Assembly: GCF_032854445.1 (NCBI RefSeq)
Contig: NC_088296.1
Coordinates: 22,185,853-22,249,852 of the forward strand
Source: Liolophura sinensis
Taxonomy: Eukaryota > Mollusca > Polyplacophora > Chitonida > Chitonidae
Direction of reading: 5' to 3'
Length of the DNA: 64,000 nucleotides
Made by a program: the position numbers and the translations under genes. The notes beneath the pieces were generated by a model, which saw only the letters and a program-made list of their open reading frames with translations, did not search any database and was not told where the DNA came from. Shown in pieces: positions 11,541 to 23,800 of the stretch (its first letter is position 1; each line of letters begins with the position of its first letter).

Positions 11541-11937
11541 GTCGGGGTTTTATTCTAACTGTTCATGTAAATGCAAGAATAGCCTCAACTTAGACCCTCA
11601 GTCAAATACAGTGTTATGCAATGTTAATTGCAGCTTTAATGCCACAGGTCGCATGTATTACACAGTCGTCACTCTTCGGGTACTTCCTTATAACACCTCT
11701 TAATTTCATGGTGCGACGTGCTAGAACTCTGTTTACATATACAGCTTTAATAGGATTATCTGAGCATTTTTTCCTGTATCCACTGTGATTGAATTTGCCT
11801 TAGTTCTATTTTGCGCCTGGGAATTGAATATAGGCCTAGTCATCTTGTTAAATTGATTCATTTATTCATTACCGGTAACTGATTAACGGTTCTTTAGCTC
11901 CACACTTTAGAATTTTTCACTTGAAGTTAATAAGGGT

Positions 11938-12110
11938 TGGATTTATTTATATATTTATTTACTTGATTGGTGTTTTACGCTGTACTCATGAATATTAAAC
12001 TTATACGACGTCGGCTAGCAAAGGCCTGCTATATGATGCGTGGGAACCGGACAGTGCCCGGGGGAAATCCACGACGATTCGCAGGTTGCTGAGAGAGCAT
12101 CAAACGTACA
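11938..12110 (-). repeat. SINE-A, minus, 3' part, diverged
   Basis: Begins (plus strand) with a TTTATTT run and TTGATTGGTGTTTTACGC and fades after CGCAGGTTGCTG. Confidence 0.75.
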
Positions 12111-12451
12111 GCTTGCATGATTTTTGTTTTTGGAGGAAATAGGCCTACTTCCGAGTGGCCGGGATAAAGCACCAACCTTTGATGACGAGCTCGTAGACCT
12201 ATACCATTTACTGTCACCAAGTCATCATGCTGCAGGGTCAGTTATCTGTGTCATCAATCACTCAGCTTAAAAAACAATAAAAAAAACAAAACGCTGTTCC
12301 AAATCGTCTACGGTTTAATTTGAAGTAGAATTTCAGGCAAACGTGCGGCGTTTGTGCTAATCCAAATCATATAAAACTGACATTCATTAAGAGAACAAAA
12401 GTGCAATTCATGGTCCAGTTTTCGTCATTAACCCAAAACAGACCCGGCTAA

Positions 12452-15400
12452 TTATTGCATTTCACGAGCGATGGCCTTCACAGAAGCCAGAAAATCGCTG
12501 AAGGAAGCAGGGATCCTGTCCGGGGGAAGCTGGAAGCCAGGGCTGCCGGTCGGGTGAAGCTCGTATGTGAGGCTGTAGGTATAGCCAAGTCCGCCCAGGG
12601 CGAAATCGTAAGCCCCACCCGGAGCGTTGTACACTATACACAGCGCAAAAAAAGAAGAAATCATTTATTCATTTTTTTACTTGTTTGATTGTGTTTTAAG
12701 GCCTTACACAAACATTTTGTCACTTACAATGGTGGACGATGGCGGTCAGTATGTTTGGAGGACCATTGATATTAAACTTACACTAAAAAAAAAAGTACTT
12801 CGTTACAACTGAAGTTGATACACTGTAACATTGTAGACGTTGTGCTACATTCAATTTTTGTCGTAATAATGGCTCACGGTGCTGCTTAGCACTAGTGCCA
12901 GCTCACGGGATAAACCGTTTAACGCACGACAGAAGAGGACCAATGAACAAAGAACGTATATAAAGTAAGAAATTAGAACGCAATAATTCATGTACCAAGA
13001 AGCAGGCAGTCAACAGTTTTCAATCCTGGCGAAAACCATAGGGACCTATAATCTATATTGCAAGTCAGAAATATGTATACCCCTACCGATATAACCAATT
13101 CCAACATCCTGCAGATGGTCGTGGGGTTCTTCCGGGCTCTGTCCGGTTTCTTCCCACCATAATGCTGGTCGCCACCGTATAAGTGCAATATTCTTGAGTA
13201 CAGCATAAAACACCAATCAAATAAATAAGTATATTCAGTGTGGCGAAAAAGTGCTACAAGTGCTATTGCTACTTGTCGGACACGCTTAGATTTGATGGAA
13301 TTTCCTTGACATCTGATAAACGGTGTGTTAAACAAATACAAACTATTTTTTAATAAAATTGGACTTTCGGTACCAACAACTGAGAACCAAGATCATAAAG
13401 TTTAAAAGTAAAACACTAGCTACCTGTACCTGCGGATGGCCGTGTGCTCTGTTCGATTCCCTTCAACCATTATGCTTTTCGCCGTCGTAATAAGTGAAAT
13501 ATCCTTGAATACGGTAGTACCAATCAAATAAATAGAAAACGGACTGTTTTAGAATCGACCAATGGTGAGGCTGACTAAAATAAGATTGTCACTTTTGCCT
13601 CCTCAAGTACAGCTATATCGCCATGACATTTAAAGATGAAACCTTTTAAGAATGTATTCAGTGATTTCTAAACTTACGCAGTTCACCGGGTTTGCCGACT
13701 CTGAAGTTGGTTCCACTGTTGTCACGAATGGCCTGAGCGGCGGCGTTGGCGACACGAAGCTGAGAAACAAACAAAAAAACACATTCAGACAATTACATAT
13801 ATTATGTAAAAATGGTACTTGCTGCTGCCTGGCTGTTGTTCAGCACTCAGAGGTAATTAGAGCAAAGAAACATGATTGGCTGACCCGGTGTTAGCATAAT
13901 ATGACTGGGTGGTGTGTCATGTCTGATGTCTTCGGCATGATACTTCAGTGGGGGGTAGCACGTTGGTGGAATGGACTCGCTTTGCCACGAGAAGACACCC
14001 AATATCTAAACACACACACACTCACACACACACACACACCTGGTGCTGTGATGGCGTCTACCCCATTTCTGCCGCCATGCTGGAGGTGCATAGTCACTCA
14101 GTCAGTCGCATGAGCTAACTCACCTGTTCAGAGTAGTTGGGCACGCTGGCATATCTGTCATATCCGTAAGGCGTCAGGATAAGCTGGCTGTACGAGTGAA
14201 GGGAGAGGAATGCCTTGCGGTACTGTGATGGTGTCTTGTCCATTTCTGCCGCCATGCTGGAGGTGCATGGCTCGCTCAGGGCGCTGGGACCTTGGTAATC
14301 AGCTGCACACCTGTTCGTCTGTCCGTCTGTTGAAAAAAAAAGCCCACTAGATTCAAGACATTTACGTGCAGTGAGGACGGGCGAATATTTTAACGTTTTA
14401 TATGTGACACAAGGAGTAATATGAAGTGTTTGATACTCTCAAAATATTAAACTGTTAATTTTAACATGAAGTCTATTGTCTGAGTGATGCCAGAATGTGT
14501 TCTGTTATTGCAGCAACTATAACACACGTATTGTATTAATTCAGCATAAAGACTCTTTTAGACAAACAGGATATTATGTTGAATATAGCAGAACATATGT
14601 TGAACAATAACAGAATACATTCTTTCATTACCCATACAACAGACTTTCGGTTAAAATGAACAGATTCATTGTTTTGGGTTTTTTTAGTGTATACAATATC
14701 AGGAAGACCATGTTGTAAGTGCTGCATCAAGTTACATCAAGAGGAAGTCTTAAGCCTTCCATATGCGACATCAGGAGGAAAATCACACGTTTTGTTCCAT
14801 ATACGACACGACGAAGACTACCTTAATTGTTCTATATGTGGCATCAGGAGGAAAATATTAATTAGTGTTCCATATGCGACATGAGTAGGAATGTTTTAAG
14901 CGTTCCTATATGCGTCATCAGAAGGGACATCTCAAGTGTTCTCACAAGGGAGAACTTCCGCGTTCCACGTGCATTCAACACCAGCAGGAATATACATGTT
15001 TATGCTTAACGTTGCACGTGCAGCATTAACATTTTAGGCATTCCGATTAAAGTCCACCTCTATTTAGCAAAGTAAATTTATTTACTTATTACATTGACTG
15101 ATGTTTCACGCCGTACTCAAGAATAGTTATACGACGGCGGCCTGCATTATGTTGGGAGGAAATCGGGCCGAACCCAGAGGAAACTCATGACCATCCGCAA
15201 GTTGTTGAGAGACCCCACCACGTATGGCCGGAGTGGAGGCCAGAATAAGCTGGACCAAGGTAAATTTAAATGATATTGCTATTTCTCTACTCTCTTTCGA
15301 TGATGCATTTAAAAGTGCATCTGAAATGCACAATACCATACACAGGAACGGCACAATGCCATACACAGGAACGACACAATGCCATACACAGGAACGGCAT

Positions 15401-18400
15401 ATCCAAGAACCTTGATGCCATTATACATGACTGATATTGTGCAGGCATGTACTTTGAAATCATTTGCTGATTTAATGCTATTTCACATATGATATCAAAA
15501 ATCTTATGTTTCAAACATTTTGAATTATGCCATATTTAAGACTGTTATCGTTTTTTCTGGCCAAACCGATATATCACGAGCCAATCAGAGCGCCCCTGAT
15601 GTAGTATCAGGTTACCAGTTCCCATTCAACGAGATGACGTTTCTGGCCATCACCACATGGACAGATATAGACTTGTTTATGCAGGCAGTGACTCTTCATC
15701 AGTGACTTACTGATGCCCCAGCCGTAACTCCAGTTCCTGTTGGGGTCAACCCCGTTACCTTGACCTTGCCAGGAAATGCAACTTCCGGTTGTACGCGTTT
15801 TTCGCCACATGCGATCGTTCTGAATAAAAACAGACAAAAACACGACATAAATCATTTTCGTCGGAACGAAAATAATCATATACTGAACATAAAAAGAAAA
15901 TAACTATGGATATAGCCTGTACTGAAAGTAAGTTGGCTTATTAAGAATTCATAACAATACTAAAAATAAATAAGACTTTTAAAGAGAAATAGGTATACAG
16001 GAAACAAGTAAACTTTAAAGAAGAAATAATTTTATCGAAAATGAAAAAGATTCTAAAGAGAAAATACATTGTAGGAATATCGAAAACAAATAGGCTAGTA
16101 AGTAGAAATAAGAATACCGAAAAGAAGTAAGCTATAACGGACATATAAGTATGTCGAAAATGTATACACTTTCAAGCAGCAGTAAAAATACCAAAATGTA
16201 AAGGGCTTGTTTGGAGGAAAATGAGGAAGTAAGCCCATCCATTAGGAAGAAATAAGCTTACAGAGAACGAATAAGCGTATCCATCCGGGTTCTGAACAGG
16301 AACAATGAACCAATCAAATTTGTCCAGCATGAAGGTGGCATCAGAGTCGGATCCGTAGTTTGCCATGAGCTGAAATAATAATAACAATAATAATAACAGT
16401 GATGATAATCGTGACAACGATGATGACAGTGGTGACAATAATGATAGTTAAAAAATGCAAGTACCAGAAAAGACATTTCGCAGCTTTTTATTACACTCCA
16501 AAAATTATCCTGATAATGCTAACAGAGAGTTTCTTGTCTAAGTGATGCTAGAATGCATTCTGTTATTTTAACACAGTATTCTGTCATATTCAACATAATA
16601 TCTTGTTAGTCTAATAAAATCTTTCTGTTGAATTATTAGATTATGTGTGTTATATTTAACAGAAAAATTTGGTGCAATAGCATAATACATTCTAGCATCA
16701 CTCAGACAACAGACTGTTAAAATTAAGATTTTTTTAAAGTTAATTTAGCTGAGGATTTTATCACGAATGAAAATACATAGGGTATAGTTTACGTCATACG
16801 AATAGCTGCTTTAAACCAAAAAGCCGATCTCTGGAAGTTTGTCCAGCAAATTATGTCGTGTGAATGGATCTGTGTAGCATTTGTTACGTGTTAAACATTT
16901 ACACCTCATGCAGGATAATCGCACGCTAGTATTTATATGCATTAAATGAAATAGCGGAAAGAGAATATTTAATGAGTTCCACATGTAACTGTTACAGTTT
17001 CTAGGTAAATCACTTCAGTTGTTTACCCATTCAATGAGATTTAGAATACAAGCGTTGGTAATCCATTCACGCGCATGCGTGGTTGATTCCATCCAAATGA
17101 CTTGTTTTTTCGAGTCTTCCGGCTTCTCCGAAGAATATCTGTCAGAGGAAAGCTGAAAAGTAAAAGACGTTTTTTTTTAAATTTCACGGTTTAAATTGTA
17201 CCCAGTGTGCAGAAGAATATAACCAGGTCACGTGCAAGATCGGCCCTTTTACGATCGATCGATCCATTAGACCAGTAATGTTCTAATGTGAACGTGAACT
17301 TTTAGTCACGTGATCTGTCTGGCGGGCAGAAGCCAGTGCAAGTTTATAGATAAAATGAAGAAGAGTGGATTAGAACTTTGATACTAATTACAGCGGCTGC
17401 ACCCCTCTCTACGTTCATTTTACCTCACTATCATGACCAGAAAAAAATTAACCCAAATTTTGAACAACGACAAAGGGCACTAGGTTCACGGTGATGATGC
17501 AGGAGACAGAAGAACTCTCAGTCTTTGTTTCTAATACCGGTAATTCTTTATACGCATACATTCTCTTTATTTAAATAATGCATAATCTAACTAACACGTG
17601 AAACAATTTTATTGCTGAATGCTAAAATTAAATGCTAATTCATTTTATTGCTGAATGCTAGTTCCGCACGAGGTGAGGCAAAGTTTAAACAAGCCTACGT
17701 GCGAGGCACGGACTCGAGCTTGTCTAGTGGTCGCAGAAGTGTTAAGCGAGCCCACATAGCGGCACCAACGCTGTAAGGAGTATGTCTTTGATATGTACAG
17801 ATGTGCCATAGTTCAAACAAACCTTGACGTAAAACAGATCCCTGTTGTATCTAGATTTCCCGAAGTTCACAATCGACATCCGGTCATTGTACTGCGAGCG
17901 CAATCCCTCCAAATAGTCCTTGTTCTGAAACATGGCGGAAAGAAAAACGGAGGTTTTAATTCTTTTTGTGTTCCCTGTATATTAAGTAGTTCCACAATTC
18001 CGAAAATCATGGCGGAAAGAAAGACAGAGTTTTTAATTTTTTTCCCTGTTTCCTGTATAATAAGCAATTTCAAATTTCAGAAAAAATATTTCAGCATCTA
18101 GTTTCAACCATGCATAAATGTAACCAGCAGGTATACCATCCACAAACTAGCTGCACAGAAATGTAAAACAATGGCAAGGTCAGATGATCAGATGATAAGA
18201 CAGGAAGTGATGTCAGAAAGTTATACACTTCATGAGCTGTATATTCTCTGTTTAGACGTTAGCTTATGCAGCGTATGCTCGAATTATGCTTAGAATTATG
18301 CGGTGTAAACATTAGCTGCGCAGTATATTCACCGACCTGCTCGTAGTTGTAGTAGGAATTGAGGATGTTACGGGCATTCTTGGGGATGGCGTTCATTTGT

Positions 18401-21400
18401 CGGTCGACCTCGTCGATCTGACTGAAAAACACAAAAACCAAGGATGACTTCGTACCATTTCTATGACTATATATATGTATTGTTCTGATGAACCTTACAC
18501 AAATTTATTTATTTATTTATTTGATTTGTGTTTTACGCCTTATGCTCAAAAATGTTTCACTTGTACGACTGCGGCAAGAGGAAACCGGGCAGAGGCCATG
18601 AAAAACCCACGAACATCCGCAGTTTCCACTACAATTTTTAAGTTAACAATGGTAAAACGTCTTTACTGTAAATTTACTCACTCCTGGGCATTTTCCACTA
18701 CAATTTTGAAGTTAACAACAGCACAGCGTCTTTACTGTAAAAATTTACTCACTCCTGAACATTTTCCACTACAATTTTGAAGTTAACAATGGTAAAACGT
18801 CTTTACTGTACATATACTCACTCCTGGACATTTCCCACTACAATTTTGAAGTTAACAACAGCACAGCGTCTTTACTGTAAAAATGTACTCACTCCTGAAC
18901 ATTTTCCACTACAATTTTGAGGTTAACAACAGCACAACATCTTTACTGTAAATTTACTCACTCTTGAACATTTTCCACTACAATTTTGAAGTTAATAATG
19001 GCACAACGTCTTTACTGTAAAAATTTACTCACTCTTGGGCATTTTCCACTACAATTTTGAAGTTAACAACAGCACAGCGTCTTTACTGTAAAAATTTACT
19101 CACTCCTGAACATTTTCCACTACAATTTTGAAGTTAACAATGGCACAACGTCTTTACTGTAAATTTACTCACCCCTGAACATTTTCCACTACAATTTTGA
19201 AGTTAACAACAGCACAGCGTCTTTACTGTAAATTTACTCACTCCTGGGCATTTTCCACTACAATTTTGAAGTTAACAACAGCACAGCGTCTTTACTGTGA
19301 CAATTTTCTCACTCCTGAACATTTTTCACTACAATTTTAAAGTTAACAATGGCACAACATCTTTACCGTAAATTTACTCACTCCTGAACATTTTCCACTA
19401 CAATTTTGAAGTTAACAACAGCACAGCGTCTTTACTGTAAAAATTTACTCACTCCTGGGCATTTTCCACTCCAGTTTTGAAGTTAACAATGGCACAACGT
19501 CTTTACTGTAAAAATTTACTCACTCCTGGACATTTTCCACCACGACTTTGAAGTCTAGTCCCAGTTCTTGGAGTTTCCTTTTGAACGCCCCCTGTTGTTG
19601 AGGAGAGACACTAATATGCGCCGGAAGTTCCCTTCCCGCTCCTCTCCAAACGTCCAGCTGAAAAACAGTTACGTGAAGGTTACGTGAAACGCTTGGCTTT
19701 TTATTTCGCACAGACCCCATTGATCTGTCCGGAAAGTAAGTAACCTGCTGTGGTGAGATCAACGATGATAGCTGTCAAAACAATATTGCAAGTGGGGAGA
19801 TCCCGAATTTGGGGCGCTAAGCTGGTCCCGCGCTCCCAGTAGATATTCCTAGATGACGTCATTTGCCCATTGACAGAAAATATGCATAAAATAGAGGGGT
19901 TATTAACACATATAAAATGTGTCTTCAAATCAGTTTTTGGCACGTCTTTCTCTATTTTCCCTAAAGCCATACTCTTCGTTTTATAGTGCCTTTTCATATA
20001 TCCTTTAACATGTTTAACCTATCTGTTTGATTGATGTTTTCGCTCATCAAATCTATATTTACAAAGAGTAGCTCAAATTATTGCTTTTCAGTAAATATCA
20101 GACTCGTACCTGTAATAATTTCGAAACAGTTATGATACTACCGGCTAAATCATAATGTCAGAGATTTTATTACCTATTTTGAACAGTAACACGTGCACAG
20201 ACAAGGTTGATATTTAGTAAAAATTAAAAATTTGATTGAATTTGCCCTGCCATGATCGATAGTTTTGCTAAAAGTGTACGTTTTTTTAGCCTCTTAAAAA
20301 TAAGAGACCATCTTCCTATAAAGTTCATGTACATGTGTACATTTGATGTAAGAAGTCATTTCATGGAAATTACCAGAGTGGTTTTTATGAGTTTATTTTA
20401 ATTTTTGTTACAGGGAATCAAATACAACTGCCGTAAGTGGGAAGGTTTGCCTGCAACCTGCGGATGGTCGTGTGTTTTACCCTGGCTCTGCCAGGTTTCC
20501 TCCTACCTTAATACTGGCCGCCGTCGTATAAGTGAAATATTCTTGAGTACGGCGTAAAACACCAATCAAATAAATAAATCAATAAATCAAATACAACTGA
20601 GGTTCTACAGTGGACTTTTTGGGCCATATTTAACATTCTGAAACGCTGTCATGTCACATATGTTTTTTTTCTTGGCTGCTAAACAGTCTGTGCTTGTTAC
20701 CTTTCTACATGAAATGTAGTACCACTGATTATTCACGTTAAACATAAGAATATAGTAACCTGAGGGTGTTTATAGCAGCTAAAAAGAATCGGTGACATCA
20801 GCTTGTTTAATAGGTTGCATACCTGATTCTTGGCGTTTCTATTTGCGTTTTATTAGTAGTAAATATGTAAACAAAAGCAGGGGTACTATATTTGGAATCA
20901 GCACGAAAACACTTTTTAGGTGATACGATAAAGATGCTCTTTATCTTTACACGTGGGTTGTCAGTTGTATAGGTGGAGGAAAGCGGAGCGCACCAGTTAA
21001 AGGAGAAGAAAACTAAAAAAAAAATGACACTATAGGCTGAAAAGAGCACATTTTTTTTATCTGGTGATGCCTGCTGCATAATTTTACAATTTTTGCTCGC
21101 CATACACCTAAAGCCTGAAAACGGTAAAGCCATCGCGTCCTCCATCTTTAACACCCTGTAATTTATGCTGGGTGTGTGTTGCCTCTCAGCCAATGAGAGT
21201 CGTTAAAACTGCCGGCTTGTTCGTGTAAACTCGGCACCTACCTCCAAAATTCGGGTTTCCCGATCGTCAAGCTAAAAATGAACTGTACTGTTCGCTACCT
21301 TCTGGGAACAAGAGTTCTACGAGAAATGTACGATCTGCACTTCGGTGGTTTCCGAAGGCAATTCTCCTAACACAGAAGACTTCAGGACTAGTTCTTAGGC

Positions 21401-23705
21401 AAAATGGAGTCGCCCACAGTGGATTTTGGCGCTGACTTTATTTATAATTTATCAGCTTGAGGTAAATATTGGGATTTTTTATGGAATGCACCTGCGGGGA
21501 AATGCATACTTCTTTCAATTTATTTGTTTGATATTTACGTTTTCTTCTCCTTTAAACCACCGAGCTTTGGCAAGTTACAGACCAACTGTACACGTGTGAC
21601 GCACAAATGGTGCAGTTAATATTGATCGGTGACAAGTGCTCTTCAGAGAACAAACGTTAGATTACGAAAACTGTCACACGAACGTTCTAGACCGCTTATT
21701 GTTACCAGTGCCCCAGGAACAGTGAGAACGATGGATTTCAACAAATTCCCTGTCCAAAGATGGGCTTGAACCCTCATCTCTTGTGACTTTGCAACTGAAA
21801 GAAGCGCCTTATATAACAACTTGGTTGAATAGTTGTACACTTTGCAATATATGCATTTTGCATGCATCTCGAGATCTCGTGGCGTGTTTTGTGGTTGTAA
21901 TTGTGGTAGTGGTTGTGATAGTGGTTGTTATTATGGTTGTATTGGTGATTGTGGTAGTGATTGTGGTTGTTGTTGCGGTTGTAATTGTGGTTGTTGTTGT
22001 GACTGTGGTTGCAGTAATGATTGTGGCTGTGGTTGTAGTTGTGATTGTAGTAATGATTGTGATTATGGTTCCAGTTGTGATTGTAGTATAGTGATTGAAG
22101 CATCCAGGGTGAGTAGGCCATTATATAGCCTTCAAAATTTGAAATCTTCCTTGGCGTTCCACACACGAAAGATAAGCCGTGACCAATCAGTGTAATGAGA
22201 AACTTTTGTCGCCTAAAATAGGTTCGTTGTCGCTTCATTTTAACATTTCATCCTGATGATTCGGATACGGTTCGGTCGCGGTTTACGTCAGGAGATTTGT
22301 ACGGTACCTCTGAGGTGCGGCAGTTTCTCATTTACGCTCTCTCCGCTTGCTTACATCCACAAATCTCATCGTCATGGTATCCGTGAAATATTCTTTAGTG
22401 TGGCGGAATACCCAACCAAACCGATAAATCGGATGTATGGACTGTGCAAATATACCATCTGTTTCTCAGAAATAAAGACTTACCAAGAGTGAAGACTTCC
22501 TCTCCAGTTCATTTATGGCAGCAATCTGCTCGTCTGTTTTGCCCTCGATTTCGAAGACCTTGAAACTGTTAAGTAAAATGTAAAGGGTTGTCACAAATAC
22601 ATGGACATCACATTAAACACGTTTAGATCTAGAGCGTTTACATCAAACACGTTTGCATCAAACACGTTTACACCATATACGTTTGCATCAAACACGTTTA
22701 CATAATATACGTTTACATCAAATACGTTTAAGGGCCCCCGTGACCGAGGTGGTTAGCAATGAGCCTGTCACCAATGCGGTCGCTGTGAGTTCAGCTCATA
22801 TTGGCCTCCTGTCTGACCGGAAGGTCTGTCTGCAACCTGCGGATGGTCGTGGGTTTCCTCTGTGGCTGTGCCATATTGCTGGCCGCTGTCATATAAGTGA
22901 AATAAAATATTCTTGACTACGGTGTAAAACATCAAATAAATAAACAAATAAATAAATCAAATAAGTTTACATCAAATCATGTAAAGTTGCAGATATCTGC
23001 TTTGTTCGAACTCATGATTTCAGTGGTCAAGCGTCTATGGTCTGCTGCAATACGCTTGAATTCATTAAGTCAGAAAGTTTCCATTGTTTTTTAAGTTTCA
23101 TATTAAAAACCACATCTTTTAAAAATCATACTAATAGGTTCCATTTTTCAATCATTTTCATTAAGTTCGTACTTCGTTCCTTTTTAAAATTCATTTTAAA
23201 AAGTTCAATTGTTTTGAATTATGCCAAAGTTTCTTTTTTGGTTTTGGAAATTAAGAGATTTATTGAAGGACAAAAGATTCTTTTTCACTAATTTATACCT
23301 TAAATTTTTAGTTTTTAAACAAATTCCAAGTAATTCAAGATTTCTACTGAAAAGTCCTAATGTGGGCAGTTGTGCACGTTACCCACTGGGCGACAGAGGC
23401 CAGGGTTCCTTTCTTAAAAACTCATACTATTTTAAAAGGTCTTATTTAATTAAATTCGTACTAAAAGATTCTGTTTAAAAAGTTCACACCATTTTTAAAG
23501 TTTTCATTTTTTAAAATTAATACCAGAAGGTTCTAGTTTTTAAAATTCATGCTGACATATTCCTTTCTTTTAAAATTTTACTAGGGTTTTTTAAGGTTCG
23601 ATTTTTCTTTTTAAATCCGTACTAAAACGGATAAACTTACTTGTCATATCTCTTGGAAGCGAGAGCCGTTGTGGCCAGGAGAACGATAGCTAGCAGCTTG
23701 AACAT
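12452..23705 (-). CDS. Secreted zinc carboxypeptidase, M14A (A/B family), complete
   Basis: Eleven exons: 23705-23641, 22565-22484, 19657-19524, 18421-18337, 17924-17823, 17152-17027, 16369-16262, 15819-15711, 14326-14124, 13759-13678, 12633-12452. Phases close to 1278 bases, 425 aa plus stop, close to pancreatic procarboxypeptidases. Order: signal peptide (MFKLLAIVLLATTALAS), M14 propeptide (about 20-115) with a tryptic-type site near PKNAR, then the catalytic domain. Zinc ligands are H182 and E185 (THAREW) and H314 (SLHSYSQL). R184, R240 (WRKTR), N261/R262 (NRNW), Y367 and general base E390 (YELHPTG) match CPA R71, R127, N144/R145, Y248 and E270. The specificity residue equal to CPA 255 is Tyr374, not the Asp of B types, so an A-like preference for hydrophobic C-terminal residues is inferred. 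Likely a digestive zymogen. Confidence 0.95.
12655..12765 (-). repeat. Degenerate SINE-A tail, minus
   Basis: TTTATTC run, TTGATTGTGTTTTAAGGCC and GGTGGACGATGGCGG match the SINE-A 3' region with many changes. It starts about 20 bases upstream of the acceptor of the last carboxypeptidase exon. Confidence 0.55.
13105..13238 (+). repeat. SINE-A, 3' half
   Basis: From CCTGCAGATGGTCGTGGG to CAATCAAATAAATAAG, in intron 10 of the carboxypeptidase gene, antisense to it. Confidence 0.8.
13428..13544 (+). repeat. SINE-A, 3' half, diverged
   Basis: From ACCTGCGGATGGCCGTG to CCAATCAAATAAATAG, in carboxypeptidase intron 10. Confidence 0.75.
13806..14060 (+). repeat. SINE-C, near full-length body with CA-rich tail
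   Basis: Plus-orientation SINE-C lacking its head: AAAAATGGTACTTGCTGCTG, then a core like AGCATAATATGACTGGGTGG and GTCTTCGGCATGATACTTCA, and a CACACACT-rich tail. Located in carboxypeptidase intron 9. Confidence 0.75.
14450..14662. mobile_element. MITE-3, inverted-repeat element
   Basis: Arms: TCTATTGTCTGAGTGATGCC and TGTTCTGTTATTGCA on the left, AATAACAGAATACATTC and ACAACAGACTTTC on the right, with an AT-rich centre. Same family as 16512-16742 and 27095-27572. Non-coding, probably a DNA-transposon derivative; superfamily not determined. Confidence 0.7.
14705..15010 (+). repeat. Degenerate tandem repeat, CATATGCGACATCAGGAGG type
   Basis: About five to six imperfect units of roughly 50-60 bases, each with TTCCATATGCGACAT and CAGGAGGAAA-like parts, in carboxypeptidase intron 8. 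Confidence 0.65.
15076..15255 (-). repeat. SINE-A, minus, partial
   Basis: TTTATTTACTTATTAC, GATGTTTCACGCCGTACTC and CCATCCGCAAGTTGTTG identify it; it ends near AAGCTGGACC. Confidence 0.75.
15325..15405 (+). repeat. Short tandem repeat, 30-bp unit, about 3 copies
   Basis: ATACACAGGAACGGCACAAT-type units in carboxypeptidase intron 8. Confidence 0.75.
16512..16742. mobile_element. MITE-3, inverted-repeat element
   Basis: Left arm TTCTTGTCTAAGTGATGC then TAGAATGCATTCTGTTA; right arm CATTCTAGCATCACTCAG then ACAACAGACTGTTAA. Lies in carboxypeptidase intron 6. Confidence 0.75.
18505..18622 (-). repeat. SINE-A 3' fragment, minus, fused to the 70-bp array
   Basis: A TTTATTTATTT run, GTGTTTTACGCC and GAACATCCGCAG, broken exactly where the first unit of the 70-bp tandem array begins. 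Confidence 0.75.
18620..19523 (-). repeat. 70-bp minisatellite made of carboxypeptidase exon 3 end plus its 5' splice site
   Basis: About 13 units directly downstream of exon 3 in gene orientation. Each unit repeats roughly the last 30 bases of exon 3 (CTTCAAAATTGTAGTGG, AAAATGTTCAGGA, against CTTCAAAGTCGTGGTGG in the exon), then the donor GTGAGTAAATTT, then about 30 intron bases (ACAGTAAAGACGCTGTGC). Two variants alternate (AACAACAGCACAGCG and AACAATGGCACAACG). The real exon is effectively the first unit, so the intron holds about 13 copies of its own donor. Confidence 0.92.
20425..20593 (+). repeat. SINE-A, 5'-truncated
   Basis: From GTAAGTGGGAAGGTTTGCC to CAATCAAATAAATAAATC, in carboxypeptidase intron 2. 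Confidence 0.85.
20997..21555. mobile_element. MITE-2 copy 1: TTAA-flanked element with 17-bp terminal inverted repeats
   Basis: Starts TTAAAGGAGAAGAAAAC and ends with its exact reverse complement, GTTTTCTTCTCCTTTAA; 559 bases with the TTAA at each end. The TTAA ends suggest piggyBac-type mobilisation. There is no coding capacity. A second copy in inverted orientation lies at 35389-35968 and shares the interior (GGCGACTCC, AAGAACTAG, CCAATGAGAG in both). It lies in carboxypeptidase intron 2. Confidence 0.85.
21895..22092 (+). repeat. GTN-type trinucleotide/hexanucleotide array
   Basis: About 200 bases in which nearly every third and second base reads TG or GT (TGTGGTTGTAGTTGTGATTG style). 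The plus strand is almost free of C and the minus strand of G. It gives open frames on both strands (Gly/Cys/Asp rich on plus, Asn/His/Tyr rich on minus) that are by-products. Located in carboxypeptidase intron 2. Confidence 0.85.
22611..22732 (+). repeat. 15-16-bp minisatellite interrupted by a SINE
   Basis: About eight units of ACGTTTACATCAAAC and variants. The same unit (GTTTACATCAAAT) reappears at 22964-22980 on the far side of the SINE-A copy, so the SINE landed inside the array. Confidence 0.85.
22733..22963 (+). mobile_element. SINE-A inserted in a minisatellite
   Basis: From GGGCCCCCGTGACCGAGG to AAATAAATAAATC, with GTTTACATCAAAT on both sides. Located in carboxypeptidase intron 1. 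Confidence 0.8.
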
Positions 23706-23800
23706 GATGCCGGTTTGAAGCCAGTCCTTCTTGGCAGCTCCTCAAACCACGCAGTGTCACCGGGAAAGTTCGTGGATGAATTTAAAACCTTTATGTGCCC
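23706..23800 (-). promoter_or_regulatory. Candidate carboxypeptidase core promoter
   Basis: On the minus strand GCACATAAAGG lies about 85-95 bases upstream of the start codon, a TATA-like box at a distance that would leave a 5' UTR of about 60 bases. Single-motif evidence only. Confidence 0.3.

Noticed and set aside
21774-22238. His/Asn-rich protein of 154 residues on the minus strand
   Set aside because: Generated by the GTN simple repeat; no splice or homology support, and it lies in a carboxypeptidase intron.
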